64,000 bases of DNA from Omphiscola glabra (GCA_964017045.1 OZ024806.1:9692488-9756487), one strand, 5' to 3'. Numbered from the stretch's first letter, positions 1 to 11,819 are shown. A program made the numbers and translations. Notes: generated by a model from the letters alone, not told the origin.

Positions 1-70
1 CATTAAATTAAAGAAAATAGAAATCTTACCACTCAAAAACTTTCATTGTGCCCATGACTTGTCCTTACTC

Positions 71-237
71 CAGTGGCGTAGCGAGCTTAACTCGCGCCCG
101 GGGCACAATACCTTTTTAGCGCCCCCCCCCCTATTCGAAAACCATACAATATTATATGTAAAATATACCATTTGGCGCCCCTTTGTGAGTAGCGCCCGGG
201 GCATGAAGCCCCCCTTGCCCCCCTCGCTACGCCACTG
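71..237 (+). mobile_element. Short hAT-like element, family A (167 bp), complete
   Basis: The element begins CAGTGGCGTAGCGAG and ends with its reverse complement, CTCGCTACGCCACTG, giving 15-bp perfect terminal inverted repeats. It is flanked by the perfect 8-bp direct repeat ccttactc at 63-70 and 238-245. Eight-bp target duplications and CAG/CTG ends are typical of the hAT superfamily. It is too short to encode a transposase and is therefore non-autonomous. A run of 10 C lies at 122-131. Related copies are at 33774-33922 (5'-truncated) and 37288-37471 (inverted). Confidence 0.88.
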
Positions 238-661
238 CCTTACTCCGCTCCTTGAAACTGGCGGGTTGGCTTAGCCCCTCCCCCCCCCTAAACCAGACGT
301 GAGAGCCGCTCCCCAGATACAGGGGGGGCGCGATCACGCTGCACATCCGGGACATTCGAGAAGATAAGGAATGACGTGAATTGAAACATCACCTGTCATT
401 ACAACGAACGACCTGTTCAAAGCAGCTGCAGATAAAAAATTATGGGAGAGGCTGGCGGGTGTGGGGGGGGGGATTGGGGTGGGATGGGGGTTCGGGGGGG
501 GGTGTGAGGGAATCGTGTCACAAACTAGCGGTCAATGCACTTTGGCTGTCAAAGACGCCGGCCAGTGAAGGACACATTAGATGTATGCGCACACTACATG
601 TTTGGCCAGAAAATGACCGACGGTGGGCATTTCAAGTTGTGCTGGTATTTTCCAGAGAATA
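238..661. other. Unassigned spacer with G-rich patch
   Basis: No gene is recognisable here. A strongly G-rich patch at about 445-510 contains repeated GGGG blocks and could form G-quadruplex structure. The open frame across it is compositional. The rest appears to be single-copy sequence within this window. Confidence 0.5.
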
Positions 662-3600
662 GCACAATGACTCAGTGGATGGTACCTCAATGTCTGTATC
701 ATATATCACAATGAACCCTTGGATGGTACCTCAATGTCTGTATCATATATCACAATGAACCCTTGGATGGTACCTCAATGTCTGTATCATATATCACAAT
801 GAACCCTTGGATGGTACCTCAATGTCTGTATCATATATCACAATGAACCCTTGGATGGTACCTAAGTGTCTGTATCATATATCACAATGAACCCTTGGAT
901 GGTACCTCAATGTCTGTATCATATATCACAATGAACCCTTGGATGGTACCTCAATGTCTGTATCATATATCACAATGAACCCTTGGATGGTACCTCAATG
1001 TCTGTATCATATATCACAATGAACTCTTGGATGGTACCTCAATGTCTGTATCATATATCACAATGAACCCTTGGATGGTACCTCAATGTCTGTATCATAT
1101 ATCACAATGACCCCTTGGATGATTCCACAATGTCTGTATCATATATCACAATGACCCCTTGGATGATTCCACAATGTCTGTATCATATATCACAATGACC
1201 CCTTGGATGGTACCTCAATGTCTGTATCATATATCACAATGACCCCTTGGATGATTCCACAATGTCTGTATCATATATCACAATGACCCCTTGGATGGTA
1301 CCTCAATGTCTGTATCATATATCACAATGAACCCTTGGATGATTCCACAATGTCTGTATCATATATCACAATGACCCCTTGGATGATTCCACAATGTCTG
1401 TATCATATATCACAATGAACCCTTGGATGGTACCTCAATGTCTGTATCATATATCACAATGACCCCTTGGATGATTCCACAATGTCTGTATCATATATCA
1501 CAATGACCCCTTGGATGATTCCACAATGTCTGTATCATATATCACAATGACCCCTTGGATGGTACCTCAATGTCTGTATCATATATCACAATGACCCCTT
1601 GGATGATTCCACAATGTCTGTATCATATATCACAATGACCCCTTGGATGGTACCTCAATGTCTGTATCATATATCACAATGAACCCTTGGATGATTCCAC
1701 AATGTCTGTATCATATATCACAATGACCCCTTGGATGATTCCACAATGTCTGTATCATATATCACAATGACCCCTTGGATGGTACCTCAATGTCTGTATC
1801 ATATATCACAATGAACCCTTGGATGATTCCACAATGTCTGTATCATATATCACAATGACCCCTTGGATGATTCCACAATGTCTGTATCATATATCACAAT
1901 GACCCCTTGGATGATTCCACAATGTCTGTATCATATATCACAATGACCCCTTGGATGGTACCTCAATGTCTGTATCATATATCACAATGACCCCTTGGAT
2001 GATTCCACAATGTCTGTATCATATATCACAATGACCCCTTGGATGATTCCACAATGTCTGTATCATATATCACAATGACCCCTTGGATGGTACCTCAATG
2101 TCTGTATCATATATCACAATGACCCCTTGGATGATTCCTCAATGTCTGTATCATATATCACAATGACCCCTTGGATGGTACCTCAATGTCTGTATCATAT
2201 ATCACAATGACCCCTTGGATGATTTCACAATGTCTGTATCATATATCACAATGACCCCTTGGATGATTCCACAATGTCTGTATCATATATCACAATGACC
2301 CCTTGGATGATTCCACAATGTCTGTATCATATATCACAATGACCCCTTGGATGGTACCTCAATGTCTGTATCATATATCACAATGACCCCTTGGATGATT
2401 CCACAATGTCTGTATTATATATCACAATGACCCCTTGGATGATTCCACAATGTCTGTATCATATATCACAATGACCCCTTGGATGATTCCACAATGTCTG
2501 TATCATATATCACAATGACCCCTTGGATGATTCCACAATGTCTGTATCATATATCACAATGACCCCTTGGATGATTCCACAATGTCTGTATTATATATCA
2601 CAATGACCCCTTGGATGATTCCACAATGTCTGTATCATATATCACAATGACCCCTTGGATGATTCCACAATGTCTGTATTATATATCACAATGACCTTTT
2701 GGATGATTCCACAATGTCTGTATCATATATCACAATGACCCCTTGGATGATTCCACAATGTCTGTATTATATATCACAATGAACCCTTGGATGATTCCAC
2801 AATGTCTGTATCATTTATCACAATGAACCCTTGGATGATTCCACAATGTCTGTATCATATATCACAATGAACCCTTGGATGATTCCACAATGTCTGTATC
2901 ATATATCACAATGAACCCTTGGATGATACCTCAATGTCGGTATCATATATCACAATGAACCCTTGGATGGTACCTCAATGTCGGTATCATATATCCCAAT
3001 GAACCCTTGGATGGTACCTCAATGTCGGTATCATATATCCCAATGAACCCTTGGATGATACCTCAATGTCGGTATCATATATCCCAATGAACCCTTGGAT
3101 GATACCTCAATGTCGGTATCATATATCACAATGAACCCTTGGATGGTACCTCAATGTCGGTATCATATATCCCAATGAACCCTTGGATGATACCTCAATG
3201 TCGGTATCATATATCCCAATGAACCCTTGGATGATACCTCAATGTCGGTATCATATATCACAATGAACCCTTGGATGGTACCTCAATGTCGGTATCATAT
3301 ATCCCAATGAACCCTTGGATGATACCTCAATGTCGGTATCATATATCCCAATGAACCCTTGGATGGTACCTCAATGTCGGTATCATATATCCCAATGAAC
3401 CCTTGGATGACTCCACAATGTCTGTATCATATATCCCAATGAACCCTTGGATGACTCCACAATGTCTGTATCATATATCCCAATGAACCCTTGGATGACT
3501 CCACAATGTCTGTATCATATATCCCAATGAACCCTTGGATGACTCCACAATGTCTGTATCATATATCCCAATGAACCCTTGGATGGCTCCACAATGTCTG

Positions 3601-3909
3601 TATCATATATCCCAATGAACCCTTGGATGGCTCCACAATGTCGGTATCATATATCCCAATGAACCCTTGGATGACTCCACAATGTCTGTATCATATATCA
3701 CAATGACCCCTTGGATGATTCCACAATGTCTGTATTATATATCACAATGAACCACTTGGACGATTCCACAATGTCTGTATCATATATCACAATGAACCGC
3801 TTGGACGATTCCACAATGTCCGTATTATATATCATAACGACTCCTTGGTTTGTTCCTCAATGTCGGTATCATATATCCCAATGAACCCTTGGATGGCTCC
3901 TCAATGTCT
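662..3909. repeat. 44-bp minisatellite array, about 74 units
   Basis: The motif GTATCATATATCACAATGA recurs every 44 bp with almost no length change. Four unit types occur in blocks. Type A (GGATGGTACCTCAATG) opens the array to about 1110. Types A and B (GGATGATTCCACAATG) mix from about 1111 to 2400 and mostly B follows to about 2900. Type C (TCAATGTCGG with CCCAATG) spans about 2930-3410. A GACTCCACAATG type spans about 3410-3700. The last five or so units are visibly decayed. No frame stays open, because 44 is not a multiple of three. Confidence 0.97.
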
Positions 3910-4234
3910 TTAAGAATAGCTGATTTTCAAAATGCTGTGTATCCATTTTGGGGGTTTTGAGATTATTCAACTTTTTACAAAAAATTAATAACTCGTTTAG
4001 AGAATTAAATCATTTATAGACAAGAATAAAATAGGAATATAATGTGTTTGGTATATAAGATTTACCATGTTCTAAAGGAAACTGGTTTGCTCTACAAAAG
4101 GTAAGGTGTTTTCATTTTTTTTTTAAATGGTGGATACTGCGTTTTGAAAATAAGCTCTTCATATTTAGATCATAAAATGAATGCAATGAATCGTGACGTG
4201 GGTATCACGTGATCGCAAGGAAAGAGATCCCCGC
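3910..4234. other. AT-rich single-copy spacer
   Basis: This AT-rich stretch joins the decayed edge of the 44-bp array to a LINE fragment. It holds a short poly-T run near 4115. I see no gene, repeat or RNA in it. Confidence 0.5.
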
Positions 4235-4991
4235 TACACCATCCTTACGAATTGCATGGCCATATTCTAGAGCCAGTTTCCTCCGTAAAGTACCTAGGTG
4301 TTACCGTCCAAAGAGAAGTCCGCTGGGACGAGCACATTAGCAATGTGTGCAATCGGGCAAACAAGACCCTGGGGTTCCTAAGGCAAAATCTGAAGATCGG
4401 CAACTCAAGCGTGAAAGAAAAAGCCTATAAAGCCTTTGTCCGGCCGCTTTTAGAGTACGCATCCTCAGTGTGGGACCCATTTACCCAGAAGAGCATCGAC
4501 ATGTTGGAGGCGGTCCAACGACGGGCAGCACGCTTTGTCACGAACCGCTACAGAAATACCTCTAGTGTTGGCAGCATGCTGGAAACAATGGGCTGGTCAC
4601 CGTTGGAAGAACGACGACGACTATCTAGGCTCTCCATGTTGTACAAGATCAATAATGGGCTGGTCCACTGCTCCAGTATCAAACAGAAACTCATCAATCT
4701 CCACCCTAGACAGCGAAGAGGTTACGACAAATAGTTTCGACTTTTAAAAACAAGAACTCAGTACAGGAGCTCCTCATTCCTGCCAAAGACAATAAGGGAC
4801 TGGAACAAGCTTCCAAAGGTAACAGTTGAGGCGACTACACTTGACACATTTGCGGCTCTTGACTCCTGTCCTGCAACCAGTGAATCATCCCCTTGAAAAC
4901 CACGCACATTAACATCGCGAACCCCTCTGAACCATAGGAGCCATAATGATCAATTGATTGATCGTGGGCCCTCAAAACATAGAAGAAGAAG
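4235..4991 (+). mobile_element. 5'-truncated LINE copy, family 1
   Basis: This is the 3' end of a non-LTR retrotransposon: the last part of the reverse transcriptase frame, a short 3' UTR and a (GAA)n tail ending at about 4991. The 3' UTR contains GATCGTGGGCC followed by a short A-rich stretch and AGAAGAAGAAG. The same order occurs at 58879-59262, which identifies both as copies of one family. 5' truncation is the usual result of incomplete target-primed reverse transcription. The 5' boundary is set by loss of recognisable protein similarity and is approximate. Confidence 0.9.
4252..4896 (+). pseudogene. LINE reverse transcriptase C-terminal fragment with in-frame stop
   Basis: The frame reads LHGHILEPVSSVKYLGVT, then VRPLLEYASSVWDP, VQRRAARFV and LPKTIRDWNKLP. 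These are landmarks of the thumb and C-terminal region of LINE reverse transcriptases of the Jockey/CR1/L2-like group. There is no RT palm and no endonuclease domain, so the fragment is inactive. A TAG stop at 4732-4734 interrupts the frame. At the matching place the copy at 58879 has CAG (glutamine), so the stop is most simply a C-to-T change. Beyond it the frame continues without a shift to a TGA at 4894-4896, which looks like the ancestral stop. The first residue is read from TTG and is not a real start. The exact clade is uncertain. Confidence 0.9.
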
Positions 4992-5454
4992 ACATCAGCG
5001 ACATAACTGCTTCTGCGTTTGTCGGCGTTTCTACCGGTGAAACTCGTTAAGTTGAGCTCATTAATAACAAGGTATAAATTTTAACAAAATAAAAAAATAG
5101 CACAGATCGAAGAAAGTTGAAGGAACACAAACAGTTTGCAATCACAGTGTTTTTCCACGGTTGGTGAAGTTCTGTTGTTGTTGTTGCATTTTTTGTTGTT
5201 GTAAATTTCTGGATAATCCATCAGTGTCGACGTCGTCGCTTGTTATCAGGGACTTATTGGTGTTGGAGCGTCCGGTCAGTGAACAGACACGCTACCTTCT
5301 TCGTGTCAATGAAGGGAATGTAGGCGAAGGAACAAAAAAAACAACAACAAAAAACATTGATTAATTAACCTTTTTTTTTTTAAACGCGCAGGTAGGTCCC
5401 GGGTACACCAAAAACACTGGAAATACAAGACAGGGGAAGAAATGGAGACAGACA
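4992..5454. other. Spacer with TTG simple repeats
   Basis: Mostly unassigned sequence. It contains (TTG)n stretches at about 5171-5203 and a poly-T run near 5371-5380. No gene is recognised. Confidence 0.5.
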
Positions 5455-6470
5455 GTAGACAAACTGGACGCAGACAGTGGACACACTGGACGCAGACAGT
5501 GGACATACTGGATACACTAGACAGGGGGAGAACTGGACATCGACAGTGGACGCACTAGAAACACTAGACGGTCGACACACTGGACGCAGACAGTGGACAC
5601 ACTGGACGCAGACAGTGGACACACTGGACGCAGACAGTGGACATACTGGATACACTAGACAGGGGGAGAACTGGACATCGACAGTGGACGCACTAGAAAC
5701 ACTAGACGGTCGACACACTGGACGCAGACAGTGGACACACTGGACGCAGGCAGTGGACACACTGGACGCAGACAGTGGACATACTGGATACACTAGACAG
5801 GGGGAGAACTGGACATCGACAGTGGACGCACTAGAAACACTAGACGGTCGACACACTGGACGCAGACAGTGGACACACTGGACGCAGGCAGTGGACACAC
5901 TGGACGCAGACAGTGGACATACTGGATACACTAGACAGGGGGAGAACTGGACATCGACAGTGGACGCACTAGAAACACTAGACGGTCGACACACTGGACG
6001 CAGACAGTGGACACACTGGACGCAGACAGTGGACTCACTGGATACACTAGACGGTGGAAGAACTGGACACAGGCATTGGACTCACTAGAAACTCTAGACG
6101 GTGGACACAGGCAGTGGGCATACTGGATACACTAGACCAGTGGTTCTCAACCTCCCTAATGCTGCGACCCTTTAATACAGCCCCTCATGTTGTGGCGACC
6201 CCCAGCCCTAAAATTATTTTTTGTTTCTACTTCATAACTGTAGAGTATATGTGTTTTCAGGTAGGCTTATGCGACCCCTGGGAAAGAGTCGCACGACCCC
6301 AAAGGGGGTCGCGACCCACAGGCTGAGAACCGCTGCCTGATTAGACAGTGGAAAAACGGGACACAGACATTGGACACATTGGAAACACTGGACAGTGGAA
6401 AAACTGGAGACACATTGGACACAGGAAGTTGACACACTGGACACAATTTGACAGTGGAAACACCGTATCA
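5455..6470. repeat. Minisatellite of 22/25-bp units in a 138-bp higher-order repeat
   Basis: The basic unit resembles GGACGCAGACAGTGGACAC. Six units (22, 22, 25, 22, 25 and 22 bp) form a 138-bp higher-order unit, with ACATACTGG landmarks at 5503, 5641, 5779 and 5917. The flanks at 6000-6137 and 6336-6470 are more diverged single units. A SPIN-like hAT element at 6138-6335 interrupts the array. Because 138 is 46 codons, open frames of about 200 codons appear on both strands. They have no family resemblance and are repeat artefacts. Confidence 0.95.
6138..6335 (-). mobile_element. SPIN/OposCharlie-like hAT element (198 bp) inside a minisatellite
   Basis: The element starts CAGTGGTTCTCAACCT and ends GCTGAGAACCGCTG. 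It carries the hAT-Charlie signature GGGTCGCGACCC near one end and a CAACATGAGG-type motif (here inverted) near the other. Relative to the copy at 12532 it is inverted. The left flank is cactagac, a sequence that recurs in the surrounding array and resembles the TAGA-containing targets of the other copies. The right flank cctgatta no longer matches it well. The repeat resumes immediately after the element, so the insertion postdates the array. Confidence 0.88.
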
Positions 6471-6944
6471 ACGCAGTGTGCACCGGGCCCCCACTGGCTT
6501 GATATCATTACCCCTGATGATTTTTATTTATTTGTTGTTATTTTTTTTATTTTTTTTTAATTAACCGCACGTTAACGAGATGTTTAATTTGAGTGTCTTA
6601 ATTAAATTTAGAAAAGAAACAACAAAGCAAACAAGCACGTTCTTTAATTAAAACTTAATGAAAAGTTAATGAGAGTTGTATTTTAGAATTTTTTTTTTTT
6701 TTTTTAAATGTAAAACAAAAACAAAAAAAAAAAAAGAAAGAAAAGAGTTAAAACGGTGAAACAAGATTGTGTCTTAATCTCTTGAATTCCATTGGGGATA
6801 TTTGTGCAAATGCCTTTTAGCATATTTACAGCAAAACCTGCGCGAATCTTGCCTCCGAAGACGTGCGTTAAATGGGTGGGGTGGTTCGGGTCCCGAACTT
6901 ACAAGATGGGTTAGGCATGAGTGGTGGGTCAGATAGGGTGGTTT
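6471..6944. other. AT-rich spacer with poly-A/T tracts
   Basis: Long T and A runs occur at about 6540-6560, 6690-6705 and 6722-6735. I see no gene or interspersed element in this stretch. Confidence 0.5.
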
Positions 6945-7325
6945 GCGGGTGATGGGGGGTGGTGTCGCCCGGATTAGGGTGGCTGGTCGGAATGGGTTGT
7001 GGGGTGTGGTTGGCAGGGATAAATATGGTAGGTTGGCAGAAGTGGGATGGTTGGCAGGTGCTCGGTGGGGGACAGGTTACGGGGTGGTTGGCAGGACTAA
7101 GGGCGCTTGGCCGTCATACGGTGGTTATCAGGTGTAGGCTGGTTGGCAGGTGTGCGCTGGTTATCAGGTATAGGGTGGTTGGCAGGTATGGGTGGTTGGC
7201 AGGTATGGGTGGTTGGCATGTATGGGGTGGTTGGCAGGTATGGGGGGGGGTTGGCAAGGAATAGATAAGGTGTTTAGCAGAAATAGGGTGGTTGGCGGGA
7301 ATCAGGTGGTTGCTGAACATTACGT
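6945..7325. repeat. Degenerate G-rich short tandem repeat (about 18-20 bp)
   Basis: The motif GGTGGTTGGCAGGTATGGG and variants recur about 16 times. They are most regular at about 7140-7255 and more diverged upstream. The G/T-rich strand contains many GG and GGG blocks. Open frames here are compositional. Confidence 0.85.
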
Positions 7326-7563
7326 TCAGTTCATAGCTATTCTGTTGCATCAAAAAAAACGCAATAAACACACGCCAATCAAGGTTGGTTAGCCGTCTAT
7401 GGAGCACGTCATTTTTTTTCACGGACATTTTTTTGTTGTATTGTTATCCACTCCAAAGACTTGGCGTCACACAAATTAATCGACCCAATTAAGCCAAGCA
7501 TTTTTCTACAGTCACGACTCCCCTGTAATCTGTTACTTCAAATTTAGGTAGTTATTGCATTAA

Positions 7564-7745
7564 CTTCTGTTCCATTTGATCGTTGTCATCGATTAGACCG
7601 AATATGGCTGGTTATCGAATGCTTTCCGTTCCATTTAATGATTGTAATTGATTAGATGAAATATTGCTAGCTATATCGTATGACTTCTGTTCCATTTGAT
7701 CGCTGTCATCGATTAGACCGAATATGGCTTAGTTATTTTCTGCTC
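7564..7745. repeat. Three tandem units of about 60 bp
   Basis: The phrase CTTCTGTTCCATTTGATCG begins units at 7564 and 7684, with a more diverged unit near 7622. Units one and three are nearly identical, including GATTAGACCGAATATGGCT. This is an early or decayed tandem duplication. Confidence 0.85.
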
Positions 7746-8759
7746 AGTTTTAAGAAACATACATGGACTGAGGGGGGTGGGGGCTGTGTGACGTCCATCC
7801 TTCTGGGAGGACGTATATACAGGAGAAATAACAACCAGTTATTTAACGGTTTCTATGTAGTTTTTTTGTAAGAAGCCATATAAAATGTCGTAGTGAGCAC
7901 ATGCCTTTATAATGATTTTATTTTATGTTAATATTCTAAGTATAAAATACAATAATAATAAATGCATCTAAAGAATTTATACGAAAAACATTATTTTAGG
8001 TATTTTAAAATGTATTATTATTTTTTTTTTTTTAATTCAGTAAGATTCTATTTTGTTCTGTATCACTTACAAATTGTCTTAGCAATGAACTATGGGTAGA
8101 CAGCCGACTCGGAATTGTTCGGCCGCACACCTGTATCAGGTCTGGGGAAAACACCGCCTTACTCGCATGATCTTTGTTAGCTTCTTATGTTTGTTACTTA
8201 GTGCTCACGAAACAAAAAACCAACCCGCCTCGCTTTCACCAGGATAAGTCTTGACATGACACTCACCAGAACCCGCGCATGCGCCGCACTGACAGACCCT
8301 CCAAGATGAGGCACGGGTATCATCAGAGGATCCAACAGCCAGAATGCTGGAAATTCTACCCCACAGGCGTCTCACCCGCCCCCCCCCCCATGACATTGTT
8401 CGCACCTTCCGCAGTGTATCGCGGACTTTGCCAGTACATCAGCCAGAGAAATAGCTGAGCCCTTTTCTTTTTTGGAGCTGCAGGGTGGAGACGCAGTAGA
8501 AGAGGAATTTGTTTGGAGGGTAGCCATGACCAGTGTCAGTCAGAGCAGCAAGGCTTATCACTTGCACACCCAACGTCAGCCCGGGATAATTAATGTAGGT
8601 ATTCGTTCATACAGGACTCACTGTATTACTGAGGCTCTAACACAGGAGAGGCTTGGTATATAATGGGGGTGGGATTTTTGTTATAACGTCAGGGAGGGCA
8701 TAAAGAGCTGAGGCTCGACGTCCTGCTGACGCCATTTCCCAATGTGATATTTCTTGTCT
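7746..8759. other. Unassigned 1-kb stretch
   Basis: Contains an AT-rich part (7860-8060) and a more balanced part (8090-8700). There is a run of C just before 8391. Short open frames exist on both strands, but none shows a recognisable domain, a convincing splice site pair or repeat homology. Confidence 0.5.
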
Positions 8760-9112
8760 GACAGGAGTCCTGATAATATTTCGTCTTCTACCACATTTGA
8801 CAGGCATCCCTACCATTTTCTCATTTACCACATTAGACAGGCATCCCTACCATTTTCTCTTCTACCATATTTGACAGGCATCCCTACCATTTTCTCTTCT
8901 ACCACATTTGACAGGCATCCCTACCATTTTCTCTTCTACCACATTTGACAAACATCCCCCCCCCCCATCTTCTCTTCTATAATATTAGACAAACATCCCC
9001 CCATCTTCTCTTCAACCACATTAGACAAACATGCCCCCTCTTCTCTTCTACCACATTTTACAAACATCCCCCCCCCATCTTTTCTTCTACCATATTAGAC
9101 ATCCCCCACCCT
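8760..9112. repeat. 37-bp minisatellite, about 9 units
   Basis: The core GACAGGCATCCCTACCATTT begins units at 8799, 8836 and 8873 (37-bp spacing). The later units (about 8950-9110) replace the middle with CATCCCCCCC, so the unit length drifts as C runs change. Shifting C-run length between adjacent units is direct evidence of C-tract instability. Confidence 0.93.
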
Positions 9113-9384
9113 CATCCCGTCACCACTCCTATGTACACGCAGCTTTTGATCCATTCCACGCATTATTCTGTTGTCATTTGTCCGGTGCAGCTCATCCCAT
9201 TGGGAGCAGGAATCGTGCGGTGATCGGTACTCACATATCTCCTATCTCACCGCCAGCCGATCTCATATCTGACCCCAGGGATGATTTTCGACCAATTGTT
9301 TAGTTAGGATAAAATGGTTGCGTGGACAATTACACAGACACCAACTTGGGGGGGGGGGGGATGTGTGGAATACAAAAGCATTGC

Positions 9385-10040
9385 AAGGTACAAAGGCATA
9401 AAGATCACCAAGGGCAAAGAGTCATGCATCACCAAGGGCAAAGAATCAAACATCGCCAAGGGCAAAGGCACAAACATGGCCAAGGGCAAAGAGTCATGCA
9501 TCACCAAGGACAAAGGCACAAATATCACCACGGGCAAAGAGTCATGCATCACCAAGGGCAAAGAGCCAAACATCGCCAAGGGCAAAGAGTCAAACATCAC
9601 CAAGGGCAAAGAGTCAAACATCACCAAGGGCAAAGAGTCAAACATCACCAAGGGCAAAGAGTCAAACATCGACAAGAGCAAAGTCACAAACATCACCGCC
9701 GTCAAACGCGAAAACATCGCAAAGGGCTAAGGCACAAACATCACCGCCGTCAAACGCGAAAACATCGCAAAGGGCTAAGGCACAAACATCACCGCCGTCA
9801 AACGCGAAAACATCACAAAGGGCTAAGGCACAAACATCGCCAATAGCAAAGAGCCAAACATCGCCAATAGCAAAGAGTCAAACATCTCCAAGGGCAAAGA
9901 CACAGTCATGGCTAAGGGCAAAGAGTCAAACATCGCCAAGGGCAACGGCACAAACATCCCCAAGTGCAAAGAGTCAAACATCCCCAAGGGCAAAGGCACA
10001 AACATGGCTAAGGGAAAAGAGTCAAACATCGCCAAATCTT
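9385..10040. repeat. 24-bp minisatellite with embedded 48-bp block
   Basis: The unit CAAGGGCAAAGAGTCAAACA plus four bases repeats about 27 times. At about 9680-9835 a 48-bp form appears three times, marked by ACCGCCGTCAAACGCG. Twenty-four is a multiple of three, so both strands carry long open frames of lysine/serine-rich or leucine/proline-rich repeats. No start context, signal or family similarity supports a gene. Confidence 0.94.
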
Positions 10041-10075
10041 TCCTGAATCTTTTAAATTTTTGACATCTATCCCTT

Positions 10076-10625
10076 TCCATATCCATCTATCCCCGACCAG
10101 ATCCATTTATTCCCGTCCACTTCCATCTATCCCTTTCCATATCCATCTATCCCCGACCAGATCCATTTATTCCCGTCCACTTCCATCTACCCCTTTCCAT
10201 ATCCATCTATTCCCGACCAGATCCATTTATTCCCGTCCAATTCCATCTATGCCTTTCCATATATCCATCTATCCCCGACCAGATCCATTTATTCCCGTCC
10301 ACTTCCATCTATCCCTTTCCATATCCATCTATCCCCGACCAGATCCATTTATTCCCGTCCACTTCCATCTATCCCTTTCCATATATCCATCTATCCCCGA
10401 CCAGATCCATTTATTCCCGTCCACTTCCATCTATGCCTTTCCATATATCCATCTATCCCCGACCAGATCCATTTATTCCCGTCCACTTCCATCTATCCCT
10501 TTCCATATCCATCTATCCCCGACCAGATCCATTTATTCCCGTCCACTTCCATCTATCCCTTTCCATATATCCATCTATCCCCGACCAGATCCATTTATCC
10601 CCGTCCACCTCCATCTATCCCAGTC
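10076..10625. repeat. 60-bp minisatellite, about 9 units
   Basis: CCCCGACCAGATCCATTTAT recurs every 60 bp, or 62 bp where an extra AT is present. The first units are identical over long stretches, suggesting recent homogenisation. The strand is pyrimidine-rich with frequent CCATCTATCCC. The open frame of about 200 codons is a repeat artefact. Confidence 0.95.
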
Positions 10626-11211
10626 TCCTTCCCACCTCACCCCGCCTCTGCCCCGTTATTTCATATAACATATGGCCTATGGCTTTATCAAATTCAATCA
10701 TAAACTGAGTACAACAATAATCTCTAAAACAACATACAGAAATCAATCAATAATATATTATTTTTTTTTTTAAAAAGAGAGGAAAAACCTAACACACCAT
10801 AAACGAAAAAAAAAAGAGGGGGGGGGGGTGTTTGTTGGCATGTGCGTGTGTGTGTGTGTGTGTGTGAAAAAGTGGAAAAAGGGGGGGGGGCGTGGAGAAA
10901 CAATTAACGTATTGATTCGAAAAATTCATTTCTGCTACAGACGTTGAAATAAATAAACCGTGTGTTTATGGTGGGTAACATAAGCGTATCCTACGTCCTT
11001 GAGGGAGAGGGGTGGGGTTCTAACTGGCATGATGGGCCGAGGGCGTGCCTAGGGTGGGGTCCACGTCCTTCCCCCTGCCCACCACCCCTTTCACTCAATC
11101 TGGGTTTTATTATCTTAAAAATTGAATATTGAAGAGGTATTCTCATTATTGTGCCCTCAAAATTTATAATATATATATATATATATATCAGTGCTCTCTG
11201 ATCTTTAAACT
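10626..11211. other. Spacer with simple repeats
   Basis: Holds A/G-rich patches, a (GT)n run at about 10847-10865, G runs near 10818 and 10880, and an (AT)n run at about 11169-11187. No gene is recognised. Confidence 0.6.
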
Positions 11212-11413
11212 CTTTGGGGTGGGGAGGGGGGTGTACAGATGTCCCTGGGCGCCAGACTAGTTAGGGGCGCCAAAATGTGCTTTGATATTGTATTATTGCT
11301 GAAAATAATGGGTTTGAGAGTTGAAAAAAGAAATGGGGGGGGGAAGGGGGTGGGGGTGGCGCTTTAAAAATGAATCGTGTCCCCGGGCACCAAACATTCT
11401 AGCTACGCCTCTG
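11212..11413 (-). mobile_element. Short hAT-like element, family C, diverged copy
   Basis: This shares GGGCGCCAGACTAGTTAGGG, the GTTTGAGAGTTGAAAAAAG motif and the end CTAGCTACGCCTCTG with the complete element at 63186-63371, in inverted orientation. Its start (about 11212) is overwritten by G-rich sequence, so the boundary is approximate. G runs here are longer than in the sister copy. Confidence 0.75.
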
Positions 11414-11502
11414 AGGCTCTGGGTCAACAATTTACTTCTTAGTATCGTGTTTTTTTGTTTAATTCGTCCGTAATGTTCAGTGCATTTCATTGCACAGGGT
11501 CG

Positions 11503-11758
11503 AGTTGTGAAGAGGACCACTAGTTGTGTGTGAAGAGGACCACTAGTTGTGTGTGAAGAGGACCACAAGTTGTGTGTGAAGAGGACCACTAGCTGTGTGT
11601 GAAGAGGACAACTAGTTGTGTGTGAAGAGGACCACTAGTTGTGTGTGAAGAGGACCACTAGTTGTGTGTGAAGAGGACCACTAGTTGTGTGTGAAGAGGA
11701 CCACTAGTTGTGTGTGAAGAGGACCACTAGTTGTGTGTGAAGAGGACCACTAGTTGTT
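11503..11758. repeat. 23-bp minisatellite, about 11 units
   Basis: AAGAGGACCACTAGTTGTGT plus GTG repeats at 23-bp spacing with very few substitutions (one C/A change and one T/C change in the CTAGTTG segment). The near identity suggests recent expansion. Confidence 0.95.
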
Positions 11759-11819
11759 TCAAACGGTTACCGGAAATTTGTTTCAAAGAAATTTCGTCGA
11801 CGTTCAATTGATCGACGGA

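Noticed and set aside
672..3909. CRISPR-like array
   Set aside because: The whole 44-bp unit is repeated with no unique spacers and the context is eukaryotic.
5380..6088. Open frames of about 200 codons on both strands
   Set aside because: A 138-bp repeat (46 codons) without stops explains both. Neither has non-repeat sequence of any family.
10060..10668. 202-codon forward frame with SRPLPSIPFHIHLSPT repeats
   Set aside because: It follows the 60-bp repeat unit exactly and has no start context or conserved domain.
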